A DNA stretch of 22,084 nt, taken from NCBI GenBank assembly GCA_041689995.1, contig JBDNFD010000112.1, positions 1 through 22,084 on the forward strand, in the 5' to 3' direction. Position 1 is the stretch's first letter. Every line of letters begins with the position of its first letter. Source of the stretch: DASSWG01 sp041689995. Lineage in GTDB: Bacteria > Bacteroidota > Bacteroidia > Flavobacteriales > Flavobacteriaceae. The translations under genes were made by a program, and so were the position numbers. Below are positions 13,549 to 21,965 of the stretch, one piece after another. The notes under the pieces are model-generated. The model searched no databases. It was not told where the DNA came from and was given only the letters and a program-made list of their open reading frames with translations.

Positions 13549-14991
13549 ATGAAGTACACATTATTAGTATTAGGAATACTTTCAATCAATACTTCATTAG
13601 GACAGAATCTTTATCCAGAAAAATTTGACGACTGTAAGTTAAGTAGATTTTGTTTGGATTGTGGAGACACAAAAGCACAACTGCCACAGACCTTCATTAA
13701 AGATTTTATTTCAAATCTTGACGAAAAGTCATTGAATAAAATAAGTGGAGATATTGAAGTGCAAATCTTAATAGATTCATTAGGAAATCCTTGTCTTTTA
13801 AGTGCGAAGAACAGCACAAACATCAAATCCAAGAAACTGAATCTACAGAAAGCAATTAATCAAACCGAAAAATGGTCACCTGCAATAAGTAAAGGAGAAT
13901 CAGTCCAAGCTTCGGTCTCACTATTATTAAAATTTTCAAATGGTAAGCTTTCAATTCGGCGAAGAGAATTTGATTTTAAGAAAAACACCAATTTTAAATC
14001 TGTTGGAACACCTGATGTAAAGGGAACTAAAGACTCTAAGCTTTCCGAAAATTGGACAGTTTTTAATCAACACAACTCGAAGCTTCCATCGGATATGTCA
14101 AGAGCCGCCGCAACAGACAATGATGGAATCCTTTGGTTCGGAACAGACAATGGCCTTGTTAGAATGATTGATGGAAAAATGGAAGTGTTTAACACAAAAA
14201 ACTCTTCTCTCAAAGCGGAGATGTACAACGAAAACCGGACTGTTTCAATTCGAGATATTTCAGTAGATAAAGAAAATAATAAGTGGCTAATCGCAAGTTG
14301 GGACGTTTACAAATTTGACGGTAAAAACTGGACTGTTTATGATTCTTTAAATTCACCCATAAGTTGGGCAAGAAAAATATTTGTTGATAACACAAATAAT
14401 ATTTGGTTTACCTCGTGGGACGGAATTTCTAAATATGACGGAAATAAATGGTCGGTAATTGATACAACTAATTCAAAGTTACCTTCCAATAAAACGCTTG
14501 GAGTTTTTGTTGATAGTGAAGAAAGAGTTTGGATTGGGACCTTTGACGGGAATATTAGGATTGATAAAACTGAAACAGTTGAGTTTAATAATTCAAACTC
14601 ACCATTGAAAGAAGGTTCTATTTCGAAAATGTTTGAAGACAAGAATGGAAACCTTTGGTTTGACTTATACAATGATGATGATAAATCGAAAGCAGGAATA
14701 TTTGTTCTAAAAGTAGATGGACAATGGGAATCGGTAAAACCAAAAAATTCTGAATTATTTACAAAAAACAGTATTAATGATTTCTTTTTAGACGAAGAGA
14801 AAAACATTCTGTGGATTGCATTAAATAGTGTTGGTATAATAAGGTATGATATTGCTAACGACAAATGGGAAACATACACAAACGAAAATTCCAATGTGCC
14901 AAGTATTCATGTAATGCAATTTGCAAAAGATAAAGACGGAACGATTTGGGCAGCAACATTTGCGGGAATAATTAAATTAAACAAAGAATAA
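13549..14991 (+). CDS. Secreted seven-bladed propeller protein with a TonB-C-like domain
   Basis: This 480-residue protein has a signal peptide (MKYTLLVLGILSINTSLGQ), a short Cys-containing linker (Cys29, Cys35, Cys38) and a domain resembling the TonB C-terminal fold (about residues 65-140: GDIEVQILIDSLGNPC, KWSPAISKG). From about 165 on, repeats of the two-component-regulator propeller type follow: LWFGTDNGLVRM, KWLIASWDVYKFDGKNWTVY, IWFTSWDGISKYDGNKWSV, VWIGTFDGNIRI, LWFDLYN, LWIALNSVGIIRYD and IWAATFAGIIKL. With the first strand NWTVFNQHNSKLPS these close a ring of about seven blades. There is no histidine kinase or sorting domain. It looks more A+T-rich than its neighbours and lies between two repeats, suggesting acquisition. 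Ligand and role are unknown. Confidence 0.8.
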   Translation: MKYTLLVLGILSINTSLGQNLYPEKFDDCKLSRFCLDCGDTKAQLPQTFIKDFISNLDEKSLNKISGDIEVQILIDSLGNPCLLSAKNSTNIKSKKLNLQKAINQTEKWSPAISKGESVQASVSLLLKFSNGKLSIRRREFDFKKNTNFKSVGTPDVKGTKDSKLSENWTVFNQHNSKLPSDMSRAAATDNDGILWFGTDNGLVRMIDGKMEVFNTKNSSLKAEMYNENRTVSIRDISVDKENNKWLIASWDVYKFDGKNWTVYDSLNSPISWARKIFVDNTNNIWFTSWDGISKYDGNKWSVIDTTNSKLPSNKTLGVFVDSEERVWIGTFDGNIRIDKTETVEFNNSNSPLKEGSISKMFEDKNGNLWFDLYNDDDKSKAGIFVLKVDGQWESVKPKNSELFTKNSINDFFLDEEKNILWIALNSVGIIRYDIANDKWETYTNENSNVPSIHVMQFAKDKDGTIWAATFAGIIKLNKE

Positions 14992-15002
14992 TGCGTCTAA
15001 CA

Positions 15003-15086
15003 TTATAAGCGATAACGCGAGCTAAACATTACGGCGGATTGAAAGGAAAGTACTTAAACTTCCCGCCCAAATGCAAAGCCCCAAAA
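15003..15086. repeat. Right copy of the degenerate border repeat
   Basis: It starts with TTATAAGCGATAACGCG just after the propeller gene stop and ends with the same 19 bases, CAAATGCAAAGCCCCAAAA, at 15068-15086. The distance between identical points of the two copies is 1560 bp, so the gene plus one repeat makes one unit. Confidence 0.65.
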
Positions 15087-15197
15087 CGATATTCAACGGG
15101 AATAGTTTTTTTATTTAAAAAAATCAGCGGGAATCGGCGAAATCTGCGAGAACTGAAAACATCAAAAACATTTGGGGCAGGATTGGACTAAAACCCA

Positions 15198-15205
15198 TAA
15201 TTTTG
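15198..15205 (+). promoter_or_regulatory. -7 element of porZ-recO (TAATTTTG)
   Basis: TAATTTTG matches TAnnTTTG exactly and ends 10 nt before the porZ start codon. The nearest TTTG (15171-15174) is 23 nt upstream, wider than usual. Confidence 0.45.
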
Positions 15206-15215
15206 CGTTTCTTTT

Positions 15216-17504
15216 ATGATGAAACAGCTATTCTTATTTTTTCTTCTTTTCCCGGTAATCGGTTTTTCCCAAGATTTTTCGGATAATTGGGAAGCATTTT
15301 TTTCTTATTATAAAATTCAGGATATTAGTTATTCCAATGGTCGTGTCTATGCTGCCGCAGAAAATGCCATTTTCGTTTATCAAATTGGCGGCATCGTGAC
15401 AAAAAAGATTTCTTCCATCAACGGTTTGTCGGGGGAAAGTATCTCAGAAATACACTATTCCAGCCAGTATGGTCTTTTGTTGATCGGTTATAAAAATGGG
15501 CTTATTGAAATTGTTCCCGATAATAACGAAGAAGTTTTGTCCGTGATCGATATTCTCGATAAACCAACCATTTCACCCGATGAGAAAGTCATTAACCACT
15601 TTTATGAACGAGAAGGAAAAGTATATATTTCCACCAATTACGGAATTTCGGTTTATGATCTGGAAAACAGGGAATTTGGGGAAACATTTTTTATTGGCGA
15701 CAATGGTGCCCATCTCCGTGTTTCGCAAGTTGCTGTTTTGGGGAGCTTTATTTATGCGGCCACTGCTCACGGGGTAAGACGGGCAATGTTGGATGATCCA
15801 AATTTGGTGGATTTCAGTCGTTGGGAAACCATTGCTACCGGAAACTGGTTCGGAATTGTTTCTTTCCAAAATAAAATTTATGCGGCAAAAACAGGAAACT
15901 CGTTGAATAGGCTGGACGGGAACACCTTTCAAGTATTACGCGTATATGATAGCCGAATTCTTGATCTTAGGGCTTCTGATGAGGTTTTGATCGCGACTAC
16001 TTCCAATGAAGTCCACGTATTTGACCAAGAATTGTCCGAAATTGGCACGGTGGATAATATTCCCGATACGACGCTTGATTTAAGTTCGGCATATTACTTT
16101 GGAAATATCTTTTTTCTGGGCGATACCGAATTGGGGCTTTTACAAGTTGAAGCCGCCTCGCCGTCGCAATACAAGGCTGTAAGTCCGAATGGACCATTGT
16201 TGAACGATGTTTTTGATATGGCGGTTTCCCCGAATGAATTGTGGGTCGTATATGGCAGTTATGATATTACTTTTAACGCATATCCTCTTAACGAACGCGG
16301 ATTGAGCCACTTGTATGGCAATGAGTGGATTAATTTTCCCTATGAAATATTCCAAGCCAAAAATCTCGTCGATGTGTCTATAAATCCCTCCAATCCCGCG
16401 CAGGTTTTTATAAGCAGTTATTTTAGTGGTTTATTGGAATTTGAAGATGGCGAATTTGTGAAACTCTACAATGAAACCAATAGTGGTTTGGAACCCACAC
16501 CATTGAACGCGGCGGTTGACATCAGAATTGGTGGCACGGCCTTTGACCGACAAGGAAATCTTTATCTTACAAATGGTTTGGTTGATAATCCTCTAAAAAA
16601 GCTTTCCCAAAGTGGACAAATTCAAGATATTGATATATCTAATGCTTTCTTGGAACCACTTTCCAGCGGTGTGGGTGAAATGGTGATCGATGATAGCGGA
16701 AATATTTTCTTTGCGACCTACAAATCCGGAATTATGGCTTATAGTCCATCCATGAATAAAGCTATAAATATTGATAGCAGCACACCAGGAGTGGATTTGC
16801 CAGAAGATTATTTTTCCAATCCAAAAATTTCCGCCCTAACCTTGGACAATAATAATCGGCTTTGGATCGGTACCGAACACGGAATTCGGGTACTTTACGG
16901 CCCTTCTGGGGTTTTCCAAGAAAATGCGAACATCAACGTGAAACCTATTATCTTTCTGGAAGACGATGTGGCACAAGAACTTCTCTTTGAACAATATATT
17001 ACCGATATCGCCGTGGACGGAGCCAATAATAAATGGATTTCCACCACCGATTCCGGAATCTTTTATGTCTCGGAAAATGGTCAGAAGACCTTTCAGCATT
17101 TTACCAAAGATAATTCCCCGCTGCCTTCCAATACTGTGAACAGCGTAGAAATAGATGCCGTTTCGGGAAAAGTATATATGGGAACCGCAAACGGACTGGT
17201 CGCTTTTAAAAGTAAGGTGCTTAAAGGAGGGGAAACACTTGAAGATGCCTATGTTTATCCAAATCCTGTTCGTCCCGGATTTAACGGTTTGGTTACCATT
17301 GCAAAACTTACTGAAAACGCCAATGTGAAAATTACCGATATCACCGGAAACTTGGTTTATGAAGTTGTTTCCAAAGGCGGAAGCGTGCAGTGGGACACTA
17401 GGGCTTTTGGAAAACACAAAGTTGCTTCGGGCGTGTATTTGGTTTTGATAACCGGGGTAGATGCCTTGGAAACCAAAATTAAAAAAATAATGATTATCCG
17501 CTGA
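15216..17504 (+). CDS. porZ: Type IX secretion system protein PorZ
   Basis: This 762-residue protein matches PorZ, a surface component of the type IX secretion system that works with the PorU sortase and delivers anionic lipopolysaccharide to cargo proteins. It has a signal peptide (MMKQLFLFFLLFPVIGFSQ), two beta-propeller domains (blade motifs such as VYAAAENAIFVYQ, VYISTNYGISVYD, IYAATAHGVRRA, LWIGTEHGIRVL, KWISTTDSGIFYV and VYMGTANGLVAF), and a C-terminal sorting domain from about residue 680 (VYPNPVRPGF, VKITDITGNLV, ASGVYLVLI, KKIMIIR). The length agrees with the family (about 780). It is followed by recO with a one-base overlap, the order I know from other Flavobacteria, which supports the call. 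An alternative start is Met2. Confidence 0.9.
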   Translation: MMKQLFLFFLLFPVIGFSQDFSDNWEAFFSYYKIQDISYSNGRVYAAAENAIFVYQIGGIVTKKISSINGLSGESISEIHYSSQYGLLLIGYKNGLIEIVPDNNEEVLSVIDILDKPTISPDEKVINHFYEREGKVYISTNYGISVYDLENREFGETFFIGDNGAHLRVSQVAVLGSFIYAATAHGVRRAMLDDPNLVDFSRWETIATGNWFGIVSFQNKIYAAKTGNSLNRLDGNTFQVLRVYDSRILDLRASDEVLIATTSNEVHVFDQELSEIGTVDNIPDTTLDLSSAYYFGNIFFLGDTELGLLQVEAASPSQYKAVSPNGPLLNDVFDMAVSPNELWVVYGSYDITFNAYPLNERGLSHLYGNEWINFPYEIFQAKNLVDVSINPSNPAQVFISSYFSGLLEFEDGEFVKLYNETNSGLEPTPLNAAVDIRIGGTAFDRQGNLYLTNGLVDNPLKKLSQSGQIQDIDISNAFLEPLSSGVGEMVIDDSGNIFFATYKSGIMAYSPSMNKAINIDSSTPGVDLPEDYFSNPKISALTLDNNNRLWIGTEHGIRVLYGPSGVFQENANINVKPIIFLEDDVAQELLFEQYITDIAVDGANNKWISTTDSGIFYVSENGQKTFQHFTKDNSPLPSNTVNSVEIDAVSGKVYMGTANGLVAFKSKVLKGGETLEDAYVYPNPVRPGFNGLVTIAKLTENANVKITDITGNLVYEVVSKGGSVQWDTRAFGKHKVASGVYLVLITGVDALETKIKKIMIIR

Positions 17505-18250
17505 TGTCCCCTAAATTTGCACTTCCCGAAGGATTCGTGACCACCAAAGCTATCGTGATTTCTTCCTTGAAATATTCCGAAGCCGACCTGATCGTAAGAT
17601 GTTTTACCGAGAGTCATGGTCTGAGATCCTATTTGCTCCGAAATATTTTAAAATCGAAAAAAGGAAAATTGCGAGCGTCTATGTTTCAAGTGCTTACACA
17701 GCTTGAAATCGTGGTGAAACATCGCGATAAAAAGAGTTTGCAGAGTATTCGGGAAGCAAAAATCAGCCATCATTATAAGAATTTGCATACCGATGTTTAT
17801 AAAACCTCCATGGTTCTTTTTCTTTCTGAAATACTGAAGAATTCTATTCAGGTGGAGGAAACAGATCGGGCATTGTTCGATTTTTTGGAGAAGAGTTTCA
17901 TCTATTTGGACCAAGCGGAAAATTTCGCCAATTTTCATATTTTATTTTTATTGAAACTCACAAAATACCTCGGGTTTTATCCAGATAATACACAAGCGGG
18001 GCGAGCATATTTCAATCTATTGGAAGGAATTTTCCAAGAAGAAGAAACTGAAATATATTGTCTAAAAAAGGCGGATTCCGAACTTCTGAAATCCTTGTTG
18101 ATAATTGATTTTGACCAAGCATCTCAATTAAAGCTGAATCGAAATCAACGCTCCCATTTCCTCGAATTATTGCTGCTATATTACGATTTACATCTTTCCG
18201 GTTTCCGAAAACCGAAATCATTGGAAGTACTGCAACAACTATTCGATTAA
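17504..18250 (+). CDS. recO: DNA repair protein RecO
   Basis: This 248-residue protein helps load RecA onto SSB-coated DNA together with RecR. The N-terminal OB-fold is seen in TTKAIVISSLKYSEADLIVRCFTESHGLRSYLLRNI (about residues 13-48), followed by the helical domain with YKTSMVLFLSEIL and ILFLLKLTKYLGFYP. The four-cysteine zinc finger found in some RecO proteins is not present. The start ATG shares its A with the porZ stop codon (TGATG), so translation is probably coupled. A GTG at 17537 would remove an 11-residue N-terminal extension and is possible. After it come the REP-like palindromes. Confidence 0.9.
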   Translation: MSPKFALPEGFVTTKAIVISSLKYSEADLIVRCFTESHGLRSYLLRNILKSKKGKLRASMFQVLTQLEIVVKHRDKKSLQSIREAKISHHYKNLHTDVYKTSMVLFLSEILKNSIQVEETDRALFDFLEKSFIYLDQAENFANFHILFLLKLTKYLGFYPDNTQAGRAYFNLLEGIFQEEETEIYCLKKADSELLKSLLIIDFDQASQLKLNRNQRSHFLELLLLYYDLHLSGFRKPKSLEVLQQLFD

Positions 18251-18258
18251 ATCTCATT

Positions 18259-18429
18259 CCTGCAAGGTCTTTTTTTGACCTTGTAGGTCTTTAAATTCTA
18301 TTTTCATCACACCTTACAAGGTTGTCAATATCTTGCGAGAAGTTCATTTTCATCACACCTACAGGGTTTTGGAAACCTTGCGGGATCTTTTTTTTTAAAC
18401 CTAACAGGTTTTGGAAACCTGTTAGGTTT
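18259..18429. repeat. Cluster of REP-like palindromes between recO and mfd
   Basis: At least four related units are visible. CCTGCAAGGTC/GACCTTGTAGG (18259-18287) is a near-perfect hairpin around a T-run and may end recO transcription. Two diverged units start with TTTTCATCACACCT (around 18302 and 18350) and contain ACAAGGTT and ACAGGGTTTTGGAAACC. The last is a perfect 15-bp inverted repeat, AAACCTAACAGGTTT, with a TGG loop (18397-18429). All share the core (A)ACCTnnnAGGTT. These look like dispersed intergenic repeats of the genome. Confidence 0.75.
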
Positions 18430-18477
18430 GGTCAAAAGTTTCTGAAAGCTTGCACGGATAATTTCAGCTTTTTTTAA

Positions 18478-18507
18478 TTGAATTTCCATTCATCGATTTT
18501 ATCTTTG
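18478..18507 (+). promoter_or_regulatory. mfd promoter
   Basis: TTG (18478-18480), exactly 19 nt, then TATCTTTG (18500-18507) matches the Bacteroidota consensus. The mfd start codon follows 7 nt later, so the leader is very short or absent. Confidence 0.6.
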
Positions 18508-18514
18508 CACCGGA

Positions 18515-21500
18515 ATGAACAAAATTGCTATTGCCAAACTATTTTCACGGTCCCCACAACTTCGGGAACTGCAGGAAATCCTTGCTTCTTCCGAAAAGAA
18601 ATCATCCAAAATCCAACTGAAAGACCTTGTTGGTTCCTCCCTTTCTTTTGTGGTTTCCGAAGCTTTTCGTCCCGATAATTCAGAAGAAAAACCTTTTCTT
18701 TTGATTTTTAACGACAAGGAAGAGGCAGCCTATTATTTGAATGATTTGGAACAGCTGTTGGGTGAAAAAAAAGTGCTTTTCTACCCGGGAAGTTACCGCC
18801 GGCCATATCAATTGGATGAAACCGACAATGCGAACGTGTTGCTACGTTCCGAAGTTTTGAACCGAATTTCTTCCAGAAAAAAGCCGGTTCTAATCGTTAC
18901 CTATCCCGATGCGCTTTTTGAAAAAGTGGTTACCCGAAAGGAATTGGAAAAAAATACGCTGAAAATTTCTATTGGTGATCAGTTTTCCATTGATTTTCTA
19001 AATGAAGTTCTGTTTGAATATAATTTCGAACGGGTCGATTTTGTCTCGGAACCTGGAGAATTTTCTGTTCGTGGCGGAATTATTGACGTATTTTCCTTCA
19101 GTAATGACGTTCCATTTCGTATCGAATTTTTTGGCGATGAGGTGGAAAGTATCCGCAGTTTTGATGTAGAAACCCAACTTTCCACCGAAAAAATTAAAAA
19201 AATTTCGGTGATGCCAAATGTGGAAAACAAGCGTTTGGAGGAAGTTCGGGAAAGTTTTTTAGAGTATGTATCCGCTAAAACGGTGATATTTCTAAAAGAT
19301 TTTGATTTCATGGCAGGCGTGATTGATAAATTGTTCACCAAAGCTGAAGTGGCTTTCCGAAGTCTTTCGGAAGAAATAAAACACAACAAACCGGAAGAAT
19401 TATTCTGCCATTCCGAAGAATTAAAAAAACAACTTTCCGCGTTTTCAATTGTTGAGTTCGGAACTTCCCCTCAATGGGGGGACCGAGGGGGACAAATCAT
19501 ATTTCATACCAAGCCTCAACCTTCTTTTAATAAACAATTCGGGTTGCTGATCGATGATTTGATCACCAAAAGCGAAAACGGCTATAAAAATTATATTTTT
19601 TGCGCCACCGAGCAACAAGCAAAACGCTTTCATGATATTTTTGATCCCGAAAACTCGGTGGAGCGCGAAGTGAATTACCAAACCGTGGTTTTGCCGCTTT
19701 TTGAAGGTTTTATTTCGGAAGATTTGAAAATGCTTTGTTATACCGATCATCAAATTTTTGAACGTTATCATAAATTCCACCTGAAAAATGGATATGCCAA
19801 AAAACAGGCAATTACTTTAAAGGAACTCACAAATCTGGAAATGGGCGATTACGTGACACACATTGATCACGGAATCGGCAAATTTGGTGGTTTACAAAAA
19901 ATCGATGTCGAAGGAAATAAACAAGAAGCCATAAAACTGATTTATGGCGATCGCGATATTCTGTATTTGAGCATTCATTCATTGCATAAAATTTCCAAAT
20001 ACAACGGAAAAGATGGAAAACCGCCAAAAATATACAAACTTGGAAGTGGCGCTTGGAAGAAACTGAAACAAAAAACCAAAGCCCGCGTCAAGCATATTGC
20101 GTTCAATTTGATTGAATTATACGCCAAACGTCGAAATCAAGAAGGTTTTCAATATGGACCGGACAGCTATTTACAAAACGAACTGGAAGCTTCGTTTTTG
20201 TACGAGGACACGCCAGACCAGAGCACGGCTACCGAAGCCGTGAAAACCGATATGGAAAGCCAGCGTCCGATGGATCGTTTGGTTTGTGGCGATGTAGGTT
20301 TCGGAAAAACCGAAGTGGCGATTCGCGCGGCTTTCAAAGCGGTGGATAACGGAAAACAAGTAGCCGTTTTGGTGCCAACCACTATTTTGGCATTTCAGCA
20401 TCACAAAACCTTTTCCGAACGATTAAAAGATTTTCCCGTAACGGTCGATTATTTGAACCGATTTCGAACCGCCAAAGAACGGCGCCAAACCCTAGAAGAA
20501 CTCGCCAATGGAAAAGTGGACATTGTGATCGGCACGCACCAATTGGTGAGTAAAACGGTGAAATTTAAAGATTTAGGCTTGTTGATCGTCGACGAAGAAC
20601 AAAAATTTGGCGTGGCCGTGAAAGACAAATTGAAAACTATCAAAGAAAACGTAGATACGCTTACATTGACCGCAACGCCAATTCCGCGGACTTTGCAATT
20701 CAGTTTGATGGCCGCGCGTGATTTATCGACCATTACCACGCCACCACCCAACCGATATCCGATCGAAACCCATGTGATTCGTTTTTCGGAAGAAATCATT
20801 CGCGATGCGATTTCCTATGAAATTCAACGTGGCGGACAAGTTTTTTTCATTCATAACCGCATTGAAAATATCAAAGAAGTCGCGGGGATGATCCAGCGCT
20901 TGGTGCCGGACGCAAAAATCGGGATCGGCCACGGACAAATGGAAGGAAAAAAATTGGAAAACCTGATGCTTTCTTTTATGAACGGTGAATTTGATGTCTT
21001 GGTTTCCACAACCATTGTAGAAAGCGGTTTGGACGTGACCAATGCGAACACGATCTTCATCAACAACGCCAATAATTTCGGGTTGTCCGATTTACATCAA
21101 ATGCGTGGTCGCGTTGGCAGGAGCAACAAAAAAGCCTTTTGTTATTTCATCACGCCACCATTTTCGGCGATTACCGACGATGCGCGAAAACGCATCACCG
21201 CTTTAGAGCAATTTTCGGAACTCGGCAGCGGAATCAACATTGCGATGAAAGATTTGGAAATCCGAGGTGCGGGCGATTTATTGGGTGGCGAACAAAGTGG
21301 GTTTATCAATGAAATTGGGTTCGAAACTTACCAAAAAATCCTGAACGAAGCCATTGAGGAATTGAAGGAAAATGAGTTTGCGGAAATTTATGAAGAACAT
21401 CTTTCGACAGGCTCAGGAGCAGAAAAAAACTATGTGAAAGAAGTTCAAATTGATACGGATTTTGAATTGCTTTTCCCTGATGATTATATCAATAATATCA

Positions 21501-21907
21501 CGGAACGCTTGAATTTGTACACCAAACTCAACGATCTGAAAACCGAAAAAGAGCTGCAACAATATGAAGCGGAATTAATAGACCGTTTCGGAGAATTACC
21601 TGTTCAAGCGATAGATTTATTGAACAGCGTTCGCCTGAAATGGATCGCACAGAATGTAGGTTTGGAAAAAATTGTGCTGAAGAAAGGAAAATTGATTGGA
21701 TATTTTATTGGCGATCAACAATCAAAATTTTACCAAAGCGAAACCTTTACAAAAATTCTTCAATTTGTGCAAACTCATTCACAAACCTGCACAATGAAGG
21801 AAAAGAAAACCCGAAACGGATTGCGCTTATTATTGATTTTTGAAAAAATGGGTTCGGTTCAAAAAGGTCTACAATGTCTTAGGGGATTTGAGTGCGAGGA
21901 AGTGTGA
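18515..21907 (+). CDS. mfd: Transcription-repair coupling factor Mfd
   Basis: This 1130-residue protein removes RNA polymerase stalled at DNA damage and recruits UvrA. The order is a UvrB-like N-terminal module (YPGSYRRPYQLDETDNAN, FSVRGGIIDVFS), the RNA-polymerase-interacting domain (about residues 440-495: MGDYVTHIDHGIGKFGGL), a helicase with Walker A GDVGFGKT (592-599), DEEQ (693-696), TATPIPRTLQ, the Q-RG-RVGRSN motif (near 863-870), the translocation motif and a C-terminal D7-like domain (VQIDTDFELLFPDDYINN). The length matches the family. Two short stretches look out of place: G-rich codons near residue 316, and STGSG near 963. Both are discussed as possible repeat insertions; the frame is intact. 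Confidence 0.97.
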   Translation: MNKIAIAKLFSRSPQLRELQEILASSEKKSSKIQLKDLVGSSLSFVVSEAFRPDNSEEKPFLLIFNDKEEAAYYLNDLEQLLGEKKVLFYPGSYRRPYQLDETDNANVLLRSEVLNRISSRKKPVLIVTYPDALFEKVVTRKELEKNTLKISIGDQFSIDFLNEVLFEYNFERVDFVSEPGEFSVRGGIIDVFSFSNDVPFRIEFFGDEVESIRSFDVETQLSTEKIKKISVMPNVENKRLEEVRESFLEYVSAKTVIFLKDFDFMAGVIDKLFTKAEVAFRSLSEEIKHNKPEELFCHSEELKKQLSAFSIVEFGTSPQWGDRGGQIIFHTKPQPSFNKQFGLLIDDLITKSENGYKNYIFCATEQQAKRFHDIFDPENSVEREVNYQTVVLPLFEGFISEDLKMLCYTDHQIFERYHKFHLKNGYAKKQAITLKELTNLEMGDYVTHIDHGIGKFGGLQKIDVEGNKQEAIKLIYGDRDILYLSIHSLHKISKYNGKDGKPPKIYKLGSGAWKKLKQKTKARVKHIAFNLIELYAKRRNQEGFQYGPDSYLQNELEASFLYEDTPDQSTATEAVKTDMESQRPMDRLVCGDVGFGKTEVAIRAAFKAVDNGKQVAVLVPTTILAFQHHKTFSERLKDFPVTVDYLNRFRTAKERRQTLEELANGKVDIVIGTHQLVSKTVKFKDLGLLIVDEEQKFGVAVKDKLKTIKENVDTLTLTATPIPRTLQFSLMAARDLSTITTPPPNRYPIETHVIRFSEEIIRDAISYEIQRGGQVFFIHNRIENIKEVAGMIQRLVPDAKIGIGHGQMEGKKLENLMLSFMNGEFDVLVSTTIVESGLDVTNANTIFINNANNFGLSDLHQMRGRVGRSNKKAFCYFITPPFSAITDDARKRITALEQFSELGSGINIAMKDLEIRGAGDLLGGEQSGFINEIGFETYQKILNEAIEELKENEFAEIYEEHLSTGSGAEKNYVKEVQIDTDFELLFPDDYINNITERLNLYTKLNDLKTEKELQQYEAELIDRFGELPVQAIDLLNSVRLKWIAQNVGLEKIVLKKGKLIGYFIGDQQSKFYQSETFTKILQFVQTHSQTCTMKEKKTRNGLRLLLIFEKMGSVQKGLQCLRGFECEEV

Positions 21908-21965
21908 ATTGGAAAATGGTTGAAATAATAAGGGGATAAAATAATATGCTTGTCCGCAAAGACAC

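Noticed and set aside
14995..15086. An integron attC site after the propeller gene (GTCTAAC fits one core pattern)
   Set aside because: There is no partner GTTRRRY core at the other end and no integrase in the window; the border repeats are better described without that label.
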